From assembly GCF_019263705.2 (NCBI RefSeq), contig NZ_JADQDK010000001.1, positions 6,014,001-6,078,000 of the forward strand: a DNA stretch of 64,000 bases, given 5' to 3'. The DNA comes from Pseudonocardia abyssalis (GTDB taxonomy: Bacteria; Actinomycetota; Actinomycetes; Mycobacteriales; Pseudonocardiaceae). A program made the translations under genes and the position numbers. The notes under the pieces are model-generated. The model ran no database searches, had not been told where the DNA came from, and saw only the letters and a list, made by a program, of their open reading frames with translations. Of this stretch, positions 45,089-54,232 are shown one piece after another; within the stretch, counting starts at the first letter, position 1, and the number at the start of each line of letters is the position of its first letter.

Positions 45089-46015
45089 ATGAGCACCGTC
45101 GAGCAGGCCCACACCTCGGAGCTGGTGTCCCGGGACGGCACCCGGGTGGTGGTCTACCGGTGGGACCCGGTGGGCGCCCCGCGCGGCGTCGTCCAGATCG
45201 CGCACGGCCTGGGCGAGCACGCGCGCCGCTACGCGGAGACCGCGGCTGCCCTGAACGAGGCCGGCTTCGTGGTCTACGCCAACGACCACCGCGGCCACGG
45301 TGCCACCGCCGGCGACCCGTCCCGGTTCGGGGACTTCGGGGAGGACGGCTGGAACCGCCTGGTCGGGGACGTCGGCGCGCTGGTGGAGAAGGTCCACGAG
45401 ACCCACCCGGGGCTGCCCGTCGTGCTGCTCGGGCACAGCATGGGTTCGCTGGCCACCCAGCAGTACCTGCTCGACCACAGCGACCGCGTCGACGCGGTCG
45501 TGCTGTCCGGGACCACCGCGTTGGACCAGCTGGCCGCGGCCATCGACCTGGACCAGCCGCTGGAGCTCGCCGGGTTCAACGCCGCGTTCGAGCCGGCCCG
45601 CACCGAGTCCGACTGGCTCAGCCGCGACGAGGCGGTCGTGGACGCCTACGTCGCCGACCCGGCCTGTGGCTTCGGCACCGACATCCCCTCGTCCAAGCTC
45701 ATGTTCGGGTCCGGCACCCAACTGGCCGACCCGCAGCGGCTGGGCGGGATCCGCACGGACCTGCCGCTCTACGTGGTCGCCGGTGACCAGGACCCGATCA
45801 ACGCCGGGCTCGCCCTGCTGAACCTGCTCGTCGAGCGCTACCGTGCGGCCGGGCTCACCGAGGTCACGGTCGTCACCTACGAGGGCGGCCGGCACGAGAT
45901 CCTGAACGAGACCAACCGGGCCGAGGTGGTCGCCGACCTGGTGGCCTGGCTGGACCGGGTGCTCGGCGCCCGCCGAGCCGCGACCGACCCGACCACGACG
46001 GAGGCGACGGGATGA
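45089..46015 (+). CDS. Alpha/beta hydrolase, monoacylglycerol-lipase-like
   Basis: 308-aa alpha/beta hydrolase. VQIAHGLGEHARRY near 36-49 forms the oxyanion loop; the nucleophile is S117 in GHSMGS; acid D235 in GDQDP and base H269 in GGRHE complete the triad. HGLGEHARRY and YANDHRGHG are typical of monoacylglycerol lipases/lysophospholipases. ATG 45089 follows AGGAGGAT. Its stop overlaps the next crotonase ATG (ATGA). It may release an acid from an ester before CoA activation, for example a product of a BVMO; inference only. Confidence 0.9.
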   Translation: MSTVEQAHTSELVSRDGTRVVVYRWDPVGAPRGVVQIAHGLGEHARRYAETAAALNEAGFVVYANDHRGHGATAGDPSRFGDFGEDGWNRLVGDVGALVEKVHETHPGLPVVLLGHSMGSLATQQYLLDHSDRVDAVVLSGTTALDQLAAAIDLDQPLELAGFNAAFEPARTESDWLSRDEAVVDAYVADPACGFGTDIPSSKLMFGSGTQLADPQRLGGIRTDLPLYVVAGDQDPINAGLALLNLLVERYRAAGLTEVTVVTYEGGRHEILNETNRAEVVADLVAWLDRVLGARRAATDPTTTEATG

Positions 46016-46800
46016 CCGAGACCGAGTTCCAGCACGTCCGGATCGAGGTCGACCGCGGGGTCGGCCTGCTGACCGTGGACCGGCCGCCGGCGAACGCGCT
46101 GGACCTCGCGCTCGTCCAGGAGATCTCGCTGGCGGCGACCCGGACGGCGGCCCGCGACGAGGTGGGCGCGCTCGTCATCACCGGGGCCGGGCCGCGGTTC
46201 GTCGCGGGGGCCGACATCAAGATGATGAACGCGCTCGACGCGGACGAGATGCCCCGGTTCATCAGCGGCATCCAACGGGCGATGGACGACATCGAGGCCA
46301 TCCCGCTGCCGACCATCGCCGCGGTCAACGGCCACGCCATGGGCGGCGGCATGGAACTGGCACTGGCGTGCGACCTCCGCATGCTCGCGGAGCAGGCGCG
46401 GATCGGGCTCCCCGAGGTGAAGCTCGGGCTGCTCCCCGGGGCGGGCGGCACGCAGCGGCTCGTGGAGGTCGTGGGCAAGGGCAGGGCGTTGGACCTGCTC
46501 TACACCGGACGCCAGCTCGCCGCCGCCGAGGCGTTGGCGTTGGGCCTGGTCAACAGCGTGCACCCGGTCGATCGGCTGGTGGCGGAGGCCGTGGACTACG
46601 CGGCAGGCCTCGCGGCGGGGGCCCGTCCGGCGCTGCGGGAGCTCAAGGCGTGCGTGCTGGCCCATCTCGACGGCGGCCGGCGAGCCGGGATGCGCGCCGA
46701 GGCGTCCGGGATCGACCGGCTCTTCGGCACCGCCGACGCCAGGGAGGGGATCGCGGCGTTCGTCGAGAAGCGGCCGCCACGTTTCGGGCAGGGGACGTGA
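46012..46800 (+). CDS. Enoyl-CoA hydratase with both catalytic glutamates
   Basis: 262-aa crotonase with the full hydratase signature: RFVAGADIKMMNALDADE, NGHAMGGGMELALACDLRML (first glutamate), GLPEVKLGLLPGAGGTQRL (second glutamate). It should hydrate trans-2-enoyl-CoAs to 3-hydroxyacyl-CoAs. Of the crotonases in the window it is the only one with both residues in place. It is coupled to the upstream hydrolase and converges, 12 bp apart, with the ADP-forming synthetase gene. Confidence 0.93.
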   Translation: MTETEFQHVRIEVDRGVGLLTVDRPPANALDLALVQEISLAATRTAARDEVGALVITGAGPRFVAGADIKMMNALDADEMPRFISGIQRAMDDIEAIPLPTIAAVNGHAMGGGMELALACDLRMLAEQARIGLPEVKLGLLPGAGGTQRLVEVVGKGRALDLLYTGRQLAAAEALALGLVNSVHPVDRLVAEAVDYAAGLAAGARPALRELKACVLAHLDGGRRAGMRAEASGIDRLFGTADAREGIAAFVEKRPPRFGQGT

Positions 46801-46812
46801 CCGCTGCGCGGC

Positions 46813-48888
46813 TCAGTCCGAGCTGAGCTCGATCCGTGCGTCGACGGCCAGCGCGGTACCCCGCCGGAGGTCGACCATCACCGGGTTGACCTCGACGGCG
46901 GCGATCCGCGGGTCGGTCACGACGCCGCCCAGCGCGGCCAGCATGTCGGCCAGTGCGTCGGTGACGGCGGGCGTGCGGTCGGCGAGGAAGCGACCGACCC
47001 GGCTGGCCGCGATCGCGCGGCGTGGGTCGGCGCCGGCCGGAACCAACCCGATGTCGTCGAGGTACTCCACTGCCGAACCGCCGGAGCCGAAGAGCAGCAC
47101 CGAGCCGGCGTCCAGGTCTCGCCGGGCACCCAGGAACACCTGCAGTTCCCCGGTGAGCTGTGCCTCGACGATGACCGTGGCCGACGCGGTCGCCGCGTGC
47201 AGCCTGCGCCACGCGGCCCGCACCTGGTCGTCGGCGACCAGGCCGAGCTCGACGAGGCCGGCGGCCGACTTGTGGGTGATCGAGTCGACGTCGGACTTGA
47301 GCACGACCGGTGGACCGATCGCCGCCGCCGCCGCCGCGGCGGCGTCCTCCCCTTCGGCCCGACGCGCCGGGCCGAAGGGGACGCCGAGACCCGCCAGCAG
47401 CTCCCGGACCTCGTGGTAGCCGGTGCCGAGCCGGGCCGGGAGCGTGACCGGTGCCGTCACCGCCGGTGCCACCGCCATGATGGGCGCGGATCCGGACCAG
47501 CGGGCGAGCGCCGCGATGGCTCGGTGCGAGCCGGGCAGCAGCGGTGGGGCGCCCGGTCCGGCGAGCCGGTGCCACCCGTCCAGGGTCGACAGCGGCCACG
47601 CGGTGACCACGAGCCGGTGCCGGTAGCGCGCGAACAGGTCGTCGAGCGCCTCCTGCTGGGCGGGAAGGACGTTCTGGTCGAGCACGTGCCAGGCGAGAAG
47701 CACCCGGTCGAAAGCCGGGTCGTCGAAGAACTGCTCCAGCATCGGGACCAGTAGGTCGGGCTTGCCGAGGATCTCCCCGGACGGATCGAAGGGGTTGGCG
47801 CCCCGGGTCAGGGTGAGATGCTTCCCGACCAGTCCGACGAAGGCGTCGGACGGGTCGGGCATGGCGATCCCGGCCGCGGTGGCCTGGTCGCTAATCAGCG
47901 CGCCCTCGCCGCCGGACAGCGCGACGACGCCCAGGCGTGCCGGTGCGGACGCCGTGCCCCATGCGACGCACAGCGCGGCAACCTCCCACAGCTGGTCGAG
48001 ATCGTCCACGACCAGCACCCCGGCGTCACGCAGCGCCGCGCGCTGCGAGCGCCAGTGCCCGGCGACCGCTCCCGTGTGCGACGCCGCGGCAGCGGCCCCG
48101 CGATCGGAGGTGCCGACCCGGCACAGGACGACCTGCTGGCCGGCCGCGGCCGCCGCGTGGACCCGCGGCCGCCACGCCGCCGCGGGGCCGAGCTCCTCGA
48201 CGATCAGTGCCAGCACCCTGACCCGGTCGTCGGTGGCCAGGTGCTCGACGACGTCCCAGGTCGTGAGGGTGGCCTGAAGCCCGGTGGCGACGGCGAGGCC
48301 CACGGCGAGCCCGTGATCCTGCGCGCGGTTGAACACGATGTTGCTCGACGCGCCGCTCTGCGAGACGACCGCCACCGGTCCAGGCACCACGCCGTCCGGG
48401 CCGATCATGTTTGTGGCCGCGCGCGGAACGTAGCGGTCGAACAGGTTGACGACACCCGTGGTGCTCGGTCCCAGCAGGGTGATCCGGTGCCGGTCCAGGA
48501 AGGCGTCGAGTGCCCGTCGTCGGGCCAGGCCGGCCGGTCCCGCCCCGCCCTCGCCGAAACCCGACGCGGCGACGATCACGTTGTCGATCCCGGCGGCGAC
48601 GCAGTCCTCCAGCACCGGCAGCACCCGGTCGGCACCGACGAGCAGCACGGCGGAGTCGACCGGACCGGGCACCTCGGCCAGGCTCGGGTGGCAGGTGAGG
48701 CCGAGCACCTCGGCGCGCCGCGGGTTGACCGGGTGGATCCGGCCGGTGAACCCGTAGCGCAGCAGGTTGTGCACGCAGGACCCGGTGAAGCCACCGAGAC
48801 CCTCCGACGCCCCGACGACCGCGACCGACGCCGGTGCGAGCAGGCGCGCGAGCGCAGGCCGGTGACCGACGCCGGCCGGCACGCTCAC
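46813..48888 (-). CDS. ADP-forming acyl-CoA synthetase-like protein (CoA-binding, ligase and ATP-grasp domains)
   Basis: 691-aa protein of the NDP-forming acetate-CoA ligase/Pat-like family. Residues about 10-135 are the CoA-binding Rossmann domain (SVAVVGASEGLGGFTGS, GRIHPVNPRRAEVLG). The middle is succinyl-CoA-synthetase-like flavodoxin domains (AVVSQSGASSNIVFNRAQDHG, GGEGALISDQATAAGI). Residues about 460-690 are an ATP-grasp domain (GPPVVLKSDVDSITHKSAAG, EAQLTGELQVFLGARRD, VEVNPVMVD). It makes or uses acyl-CoA with ATP and phosphate. GTG 48888 overlaps the permease stop (GTGA). Last gene of the nine-gene operon. Confidence 0.88.
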   Translation of the reverse strand: MSVPAGVGHRPALARLLAPASVAVVGASEGLGGFTGSCVHNLLRYGFTGRIHPVNPRRAEVLGLTCHPSLAEVPGPVDSAVLLVGADRVLPVLEDCVAAGIDNVIVAASGFGEGGAGPAGLARRRALDAFLDRHRITLLGPSTTGVVNLFDRYVPRAATNMIGPDGVVPGPVAVVSQSGASSNIVFNRAQDHGLAVGLAVATGLQATLTTWDVVEHLATDDRVRVLALIVEELGPAAAWRPRVHAAAAAGQQVVLCRVGTSDRGAAAAASHTGAVAGHWRSQRAALRDAGVLVVDDLDQLWEVAALCVAWGTASAPARLGVVALSGGEGALISDQATAAGIAMPDPSDAFVGLVGKHLTLTRGANPFDPSGEILGKPDLLVPMLEQFFDDPAFDRVLLAWHVLDQNVLPAQQEALDDLFARYRHRLVVTAWPLSTLDGWHRLAGPGAPPLLPGSHRAIAALARWSGSAPIMAVAPAVTAPVTLPARLGTGYHEVRELLAGLGVPFGPARRAEGEDAAAAAAAAIGPPVVLKSDVDSITHKSAAGLVELGLVADDQVRAAWRRLHAATASATVIVEAQLTGELQVFLGARRDLDAGSVLLFGSGGSAVEYLDDIGLVPAGADPRRAIAASRVGRFLADRTPAVTDALADMLAALGGVVTDPRIAAVEVNPVMVDLRRGTALAVDARIELSSD

Positions 48889-49712
48889 CGGCCCCCGCCG
48901 TGCTGCCAGGCGAGCGCGCTCCGGGTGGCCAGCGCGACCACCCGGTCGAGCCCCAGCCCGATCAGCAGCAGCGTCGCCACCGCGGCCAGGGTGCCTGCGG
49001 TGTTGAACTGGCCCGCGTTGAAGCTCACCAGGTAGCCGAGGCCGCGGTTGCCGGCCAGGATCTCCGCGGTGACCACGCCGACCAGAGCCTGCGGTACCGA
49101 GATCCGCATTCCCGCGACGATCCACACGAAGGCCGAGGGCAGCCGTACCTTGAACGCCACGTCCGCCCAGCCGCCGCCCATGATGCGCACCCCGTCGATC
49201 AGGGCAGGCTTGACCTCCCGGATGCCGTAGAAGGTGTTGTAGAACAGCAGCAGGAACACGATCAGCGCGCAGACGACCAGCGACAGCCCCGCACCGACGC
49301 CCACCCAGATGATCAGCAGCGGGATGATCGCCACCTTGGGCAGCGCGTACAGCGCGGTGATGAACGGCTCCGCCACCCCCGCCCAGAACCGCGAGACGCC
49401 GAGCAGGTAACCGAACACCACCGCGGACAGCCCGCCGATCAGGAAACCGGCCACCGCGACCCGGAACGTGGCGACCGCGTGGTGGAGGAGCGTGCCGTCC
49501 GCGATCCAGCGGACGACAGTGTCCCACACCGCGACCGGGGAGCTGATGAACAGTGGCGCGACCCAGCGTCCCGAGGCGTACTGCCACAGCAGCAGGAAGG
49601 CGACCAGGATCGCCGCCTGCAACAGGTGGCGGGCCACCCGGTCCCGGATCCCCGATGCTAGTACCGGCTTGGTCGCCACAGCACGGGCGCGACCGTTCAT
49701 GGTGTCAGTCAT
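48885..49712 (-). CDS. ABC transporter permease, SsuC/TauC type
   Basis: 275-aa integral membrane permease with about six hydrophobic segments (for example AAILVAFLLLWQYASG and VVCALIVFLLLFYNTFYG) and the cytoplasmic EAA-like loop around GVRIMGGGWADVAFKVRLPS. It resembles permeases for sulfonates, taurine, thiamine precursors and aromatic acids. ATG 49712 overlaps the end of the ATPase gene. With the ATPase and lipoprotein it forms a complete importer in the middle of a CoA-activation operon, so the cargo is probably the operon's carboxylic acid. Confidence 0.92.
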   Translation of the reverse strand: MTDTMNGRARAVATKPVLASGIRDRVARHLLQAAILVAFLLLWQYASGRWVAPLFISSPVAVWDTVVRWIADGTLLHHAVATFRVAVAGFLIGGLSAVVFGYLLGVSRFWAGVAEPFITALYALPKVAIIPLLIIWVGVGAGLSLVVCALIVFLLLFYNTFYGIREVKPALIDGVRIMGGGWADVAFKVRLPSAFVWIVAGMRISVPQALVGVVTAEILAGNRGLGYLVSFNAGQFNTAGTLAAVATLLLIGLGLDRVVALATRSALAWQHGGGR

Positions 49713-50496
49713 CGTCCTCCTCCGCGGTGTCCAGGGCGCGGCGCACGGCCAGCTGGGCTGCGAGGTACTCCTCGCTGAGCCGCAGCCGACGGAGGTCGCG
49801 ATTCGCTCCGAAGGGCATGGTCAGCTCGGCGACCACGCGGCCGGGTCGGTGTCCGAGCACCAGGACGCGGTCCGAGAGCAGCGCGGCCTCGGCGACGTCG
49901 TGGGTCACGAACAACACGGTCTGGTCCGCCTGCTCCACCGCCCGACGCACCTCGTCGTGCAGTCCTTCCCGCAGCCTCGCGTCGACGGCGGCGAAGGGCT
50001 CGTCCATCAGCAGCATCCGAGGCTCGTAGATCATGCTGCGGGCCAGCAGGGCTCGCCGCTTCATACCACCCGACAGCTGGGCCGGGTACCGGTCCGCGGC
50101 GTGCTCGAGGTCGAGCAGCCGTAGGTAGGTCTGGACCCGGTCGGCGATCTCGGGGCGCGGGACGCCGCGCATCCGCAGCGGCATCGCCACGTTCGCCCGG
50201 ACCGTACGCCAGGGCAGCAGGGTGTCGTCCTGGGTCATGTAGCCGATCCGGGTGTTGATCCCCGAGATCGCCTTCCCGTCGAACCGCACCTGACCCGAGC
50301 TGGGGACGAGCAACCCCGCGACGATGTTGAGGAGGGTCGACTTCCCGCATCCGCTCGGACCGAACAGCGTGACGAACTCACGCTCGCGCACCTGGATCGA
50401 GGTGGGCGCGAGGACCTCGGTGTCGCCGAAGCGGACGCTCACGCCGTCGAGACCGACGAGTTCCGCACGTGTCGCGGTCACGGTGCCGCCGCTCAC
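49705..50496 (-). CDS. ABC transporter ATP-binding protein, SsuB/TauB type
   Basis: 263-aa ATPase: Walker A GPSGCGKST near 46-54, Q-loop YMTQDDTLLPWRT, signature LSGGMKRR, Walker B MLLMDEPFAAVD and the switch histidine in FVTHDVAEA. It energises the adjacent permease. The GTG start at 50496 overlaps the stop of the binding-protein gene (GTGA). An acidic DTAEEDDD tail ends the protein. Confidence 0.94.
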   Translation of the reverse strand: MSGGTVTATRAELVGLDGVSVRFGDTEVLAPTSIQVREREFVTLFGPSGCGKSTLLNIVAGLLVPSSGQVRFDGKAISGINTRIGYMTQDDTLLPWRTVRANVAMPLRMRGVPRPEIADRVQTYLRLLDLEHAADRYPAQLSGGMKRRALLARSMIYEPRMLLMDEPFAAVDARLREGLHDEVRRAVEQADQTVLFVTHDVAEAALLSDRVLVLGHRPGRVVAELTMPFGANRDLRRLRLSEEYLAAQLAVRRALDTAEEDDD

Positions 50497-51533
50497 GAGC
50501 GGGCGATCGGCGCGACGTCGTCCTCGAAGCCGATCCCGTCGTAGGGCTTCCCTGTGGTCTGGGTCTGGAATTCCAGCGATGCGGTGAGCTGCTGGGGACT
50601 CAGGGCGCCGTCGAGGATCCAGGCCGGTGCGACCTGATCCCAGGACAGCCGGTAGACCTCGTCGGGAAGGTCGGGGAAGTACCTGTCCTTCACCGCGGCG
50701 CGGGTCTCCTCGCCCCGGTCGGTGATGGCGGTGCCCGCCGCCCGCAGCGCGGTGACGAACTGCTCCACCCGGGCGGGGTCGTTCTCGAGTGTCTCGGTGC
50801 GCACCAACGCCGTGGCGAACACGATGTCCTCGAGCTCCGGGACGTCACCGCGAGGCAGGTTGACCATGGGGACGGCGGTGCCGTCCGCGTAGTTGGTCTG
50901 CATCACCCCGGTCCCGTAGAAGGCGGCGTCGATCCCGTCGTTCTGGAGCCCGGCGACGATCGCGGTCGGCTCGGACGGGACGATGGTCGCGTCGGTGTCG
51001 GGGTTGAGGCCGTAGAGGGTGAACAGGGAGCGCAGCATCTGGTAGTTGGCCGACCCGGTCCGTGCGGTGGCGATCGTCAGCCCGCGCAGCGCCTGCACCC
51101 GCTGCTCGATCGGCGAGGTCTCGGTGATCCCGAGGCGCTGCGCCACGTCGGTGCGCATGCCGAGCTCGCTGGTGTTCCCGGCGATCGCGGCGACGACGAC
51201 GAGGGGCGCTCCCTCCTGCAGGGCGTCCCATCCCGACGCCGCGCCGACCAGCGCGACATCGGCGGCACCGGCGCTCAGCGCGGCGATGGTGTTGGGGCTG
51301 TTCCCGGCGAAGTCGGTGTACTCGTAGGCGATGCCGGCTTGGGCGAAGGTGTCCAGGGCCATCGCCGCCAGGAGCGGTCCGGCGCTGAGGCTCGAGCTGG
51401 CACTCGCGATCCGCAACGGGCCGCCGGCCGCGCCGGGGGCGGCTCCGCCGCCGCATCCCGCGAGCAGCAACGCCATGGTGAGCAGGACCGCGGGCAGGCG
51501 GAGCCTGCGGCCGGGGGAGGGTGACCGGGTCAT
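50493..51533 (-). CDS. ABC transporter substrate-binding lipoprotein (NMT1/SsuA-like)
   Basis: 346-aa periplasmic-type binding protein anchored as a lipoprotein: basic N-terminus, hydrophobic stretch and lipobox LLAGC with C27. The mature protein has the two-lobed NMT1/SsuA-like pattern (DTFAQAGIAYEYTDFAGNSP, GAADVALVGAASGW, LRGLTIATARTGSANYQMLR). Such proteins bind sulfonates, nitrate, pyrimidine precursors or aromatic/aliphatic carboxylates. Its ATG overlaps the stop of the crotonase upstream. The ligand cannot be predicted, but the operon suggests an organic acid. Confidence 0.91.
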   Translation of the reverse strand: MTRSPSPGRRLRLPAVLLTMALLLAGCGGGAAPGAAGGPLRIASASSSLSAGPLLAAMALDTFAQAGIAYEYTDFAGNSPNTIAALSAGAADVALVGAASGWDALQEGAPLVVVAAIAGNTSELGMRTDVAQRLGITETSPIEQRVQALRGLTIATARTGSANYQMLRSLFTLYGLNPDTDATIVPSEPTAIVAGLQNDGIDAAFYGTGVMQTNYADGTAVPMVNLPRGDVPELEDIVFATALVRTETLENDPARVEQFVTALRAAGTAITDRGEETRAAVKDRYFPDLPDEVYRLSWDQVAPAWILDGALSPQQLTASLEFQTQTTGKPYDGIGFEDDVAPIARS

Positions 51534-52285
51534 GATCGTCCTTTCGCCGGGGCGGTTCGGGTGCCGGGGGTCGCCGCGCCCTGCAGCGCCACCGCCTGTG
51601 TAAGCGCTTCGAGGGAGAGGTCGGAGTGCTGCGGGGCGGCGAACGCCCGCTTGGTGAGGGCGATCGTGTGCGCCCCGCGACCGACGAGATCAGCGGCGAG
51701 CTCGGTCACCCTGCTCACCAGCTCGTCGTCGGAGGTGACCGCATCGACGAGCCCGCAGCGCAGGGCCTCGTCGGCGTCCAGGTCGGCGCAGGTGAGGGCG
51801 AGCGCCAGCGCACGACGCCTGCCGATCGACTCCACGAGGTGGCGGGTGAGACCGGCGTCGGGGACGAGGCCCCTCGCCCCGAACAGCAGGGCGAACCGGG
51901 CCGACCCCGCCGCTACCACGATGTCGCAGGCCAGGGCCAGGGAGACCCCACCGCCGGCGGCGATCCCGTTGACCGCGGCGACCGTCGCAAGGCGGCTGCG
52001 GCGCATCCGTTCGACCAGCCGTTGGGTGCGCTCCACCCGGGCCACGGAGGTCAGGAGGTTCTCGACCTCGCCCGCGGCGGCCAGCTCGCGGGTGTCCGCC
52101 CCGGCACAGAACGCCCGACCGGTACCGGTCAGCACCAGGCAGGCCGCACCCGGATCGTCCTCAGCCCGCTCCAGCGCGGCGAGCAACTCGTCCTTGAGCG
52201 CGGTCGTGATGGCGTTGAGCACCTGTGGCCGGTTCAGCCGCACCCAGTGGGTGCCGCCGACGACCTCGACCTCGAGATCAGCCAC
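51530..52285 (-). CDS. Enoyl-CoA hydratase/isomerase, PaaG-like
   Basis: 251-aa crotonase: LNRPQVLNAITTALKDE, GRAFCAGADTRELAAAGE, NGIAAGGGVSLALACDIVVA and ARGLVPDAGLTRHLVESIG. The first hydratase glutamate is absent (GGGVSLAL) and the LVPDAG segment is of the isomerase type. It begins inside the end of the SucD-like gene (8-bp overlap). In the operon it could isomerise or open the ring of a CoA-activated substrate. Confidence 0.88.
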   Translation of the reverse strand: MADLEVEVVGGTHWVRLNRPQVLNAITTALKDELLAALERAEDDPGAACLVLTGTGRAFCAGADTRELAAAGEVENLLTSVARVERTQRLVERMRRSRLATVAAVNGIAAGGGVSLALACDIVVAAGSARFALLFGARGLVPDAGLTRHLVESIGRRRALALALTCADLDADEALRCGLVDAVTSDDELVSRVTELAADLVGRGAHTIALTKRAFAAPQHSDLSLEALTQAVALQGAATPGTRTAPAKGRS

Positions 52286-53153
52286 GGGTCAGCTCCCGCA
52301 GCGCGTCGCGGGCCGCCCACAGGGTGGGGACCACCACCGCACCGGCCTCGGCGAGCGCTGACTCCTTGCCGGCCGCGGAGTCCGCGCCCGACGAACTCAG
52401 GGCGCCGAGGTGCCCCATCCGCCGGCCCGGCGGTGCCGTACGGCCGGCGATGAACGCCACCACCGGGGTCCGCATCCGCGTCACCTGCTCCGCCGCGGCG
52501 GCCTCCATGGTCCCGCCGATCTCGCCGAGCACCAGTACCGCATCGGTGTCCGGGTCGGCCTCGAACAGCTCCAGGTAGCGAGCCTGGCTCGTGCCGAGAA
52601 CCGGGTCTCCGCCGATCGACACCGCCGTGGACTGGCCGATGCCCGCACCGGTCAGCGCCCGCAGCATCTCGATCGCCAGGCTGCCGCTCTTGGAGATCAG
52701 CCCGACCCGGCCGGGTGTGGTGCAGCCCGGGGGCAGCATGCCGAGCAGGGCGGACTCGGGAATGATCGCGCCGACACAGTTGGGCCCGACCAGGGTCGTT
52801 CCGGCTGCGCGCGCGTGTTCGACGATCTCGAGGGTCTCGTGGACCGGAACCCCCTCCGTCACGAGTACGACCGGGTCCAGGCCGGCCTCGATGGCCTCCA
52901 GCGCGGCGCCGGTCGCCGCTCGGTCGCGCGGGGGGACGTGCACGATCGAGGCGGTCGCGCCGGTGGCCGCGACGGCCTCCGCGACCGTGTCGAAGATCGC
53001 GACGTCGTCGACAGTCGTGCCGCCGCGGCCGGGCGTCACGCCGGCGACCGCGGGGGTACCGAACTCGGCGAGAGCCCGCAGCTGGCGCCGTCCGGCGGAG
53101 CCCGTGGCGCCCTGGACCAGAACGCGGGTGCTGCGGTCGGCGAGGATGCTCAT
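52278..53153 (-). CDS. SucD-like acyl-CoA synthetase alpha subunit
   Basis: 291-aa homologue of succinyl-CoA synthetase alpha: VLVQGATGSAGRRQLRALAE (CoA-binding Rossmann), VGPNCVGAIIPESALLGMLP, LISKSGSLAIEML (power helix), SIGGDPVLGTSQARYLELFE, and the phosphorylated histidine H248 in RRMGHLGAL, usually GHAGA. It should act with the next gene as an NDP-forming acid-CoA ligase. The MGHLG and KSGSLA substitutions set it apart from housekeeping SucD, so another diacid or hydroxyacid is likely. Confidence 0.87.
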   Translation of the reverse strand: MSILADRSTRVLVQGATGSAGRRQLRALAEFGTPAVAGVTPGRGGTTVDDVAIFDTVAEAVAATGATASIVHVPPRDRAATGAALEAIEAGLDPVVLVTEGVPVHETLEIVEHARAAGTTLVGPNCVGAIIPESALLGMLPPGCTTPGRVGLISKSGSLAIEMLRALTGAGIGQSTAVSIGGDPVLGTSQARYLELFEADPDTDAVLVLGEIGGTMEAAAAEQVTRMRTPVVAFIAGRTAPPGRRMGHLGALSSSGADSAAGKESALAEAGAVVVPTLWAARDALRELTRG

Positions 53154-54232
53154 GACGCTGCCTCCGTGTCCGGACGTGTTGCCGCGCCAGCCAGCTCGGC
53201 TGCACGGGAGATCGCCTGTTCCAGTTCGGGCCGCACGTCGACGCCGAGCCCGGCCAGCTCGCCCAGCAGGTCCCCGGTGTCCGAACGAGCCGCCCCGCTT
53301 CCGAAGTAGGCGACGGCGGGGACGTCGAGGCCGACCTCGACGATCACGTCACGGATCACGCTCAACACGCCGCCGAGCGGGGTCAGCGACACGGACAGCA
53401 CGATCAGGACCGCCGCGACGTCGTCGTCGCGGCACCGGTGCAGGACCTGCCGGGCGACGTGGGTCAGCCGTTGCGTGGTGACCCCGCCGACGATGTCGGC
53501 GAAGTTGGCCGGTGGGGTGCCGAGATGGTGCAGCATGTCCGCCACCGCCATGCCCAGCCCGGCGCCTCCACTGAGCACGGCGACCGGGCCGGGGCGCGGG
53601 AAGTAGACCGTGCCGTCCTCGGCCTCGTGCTCGAAGGTACGCAGCTTCGCGTCGGCGAGCACGAACCGCGCCCCGTCCCAGATCAACGGGTTGATCTCCA
53701 GCAACTCTCCCTGGTGGCGTCGGAACAGGTCCCACAGCCGGACGAGCAGCGCCCCGGCGGCAGCCGCCTCGTCGGCCGGCAGGCCGACCCGGTGCGCCAG
53801 CTCGGCCCCGTCCTCCGCCCGGACCCCCCGGGCCATCGAGATGTCGGTCCGGGCCAAGAGGGCGGGGTCGCCCGACTCGATCTCGATCCCGCCCCGCGCG
53901 CCGAACACCGCGTAGGGCCGCCCGGCCGCGGTGTCCAACCCGATCGCGACGTAGCGCTCGGACCGGGTCGGGACGGCCAGCTCCACCAGCTGGTCGGCCT
54001 CGGGTGCCACCTGCCGGATCGCCTCGCCCGCAGCCAGCAGCCCGGCCTCGTCGTCGGCCCGGCGGACCAGCCCGCCCTTGCCGCGTCCGCCGTAGGGCAC
54101 CTGCGCCTTGACGTACCACGGGCCGGTCTCCCCGACCAGCGGCACGGCCTTGCCGGTGCAGAGCCTGCCCACCGGCACGGGCAGCCCCGCCGCGGCCAGC
54201 ACCGACTTCGCCTCGTGCTCCAGGTAGATCAC
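53150..54232 (-). CDS. SucC-like acyl-CoA synthetase beta subunit
   Basis: 360-aa ATP-grasp protein homologous to succinyl-CoA synthetase beta: YLEHEAKSVLAAAGLPVPVG, WYVKAQVPYGGRGKGG, LLEINPLIWDGARFVLADAK, VLSGGAGLGMAVADMLHHLG and ANFADIVGGVTTQRLTH. The phosphate-transfer GAGL and EINPL metal-binding features are present. GTG 54232 overlaps the stop of the CoA-transferase-like subunit (GTGA), and its end overlaps the alpha-subunit gene. Shorter than E. coli SucC (388 aa). Not adjacent to TCA genes, so a dedicated catabolic ligase is inferred. Confidence 0.86.
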   Translation of the reverse strand: MIYLEHEAKSVLAAAGLPVPVGRLCTGKAVPLVGETGPWYVKAQVPYGGRGKGGLVRRADDEAGLLAAGEAIRQVAPEADQLVELAVPTRSERYVAIGLDTAAGRPYAVFGARGGIEIESGDPALLARTDISMARGVRAEDGAELAHRVGLPADEAAAAGALLVRLWDLFRRHQGELLEINPLIWDGARFVLADAKLRTFEHEAEDGTVYFPRPGPVAVLSGGAGLGMAVADMLHHLGTPPANFADIVGGVTTQRLTHVARQVLHRCRDDDVAAVLIVLSVSLTPLGGVLSVIRDVIVEVGLDVPAVAYFGSGAARSDTGDLLGELAGLGVDVRPELEQAISRAAELAGAATRPDTEAAS

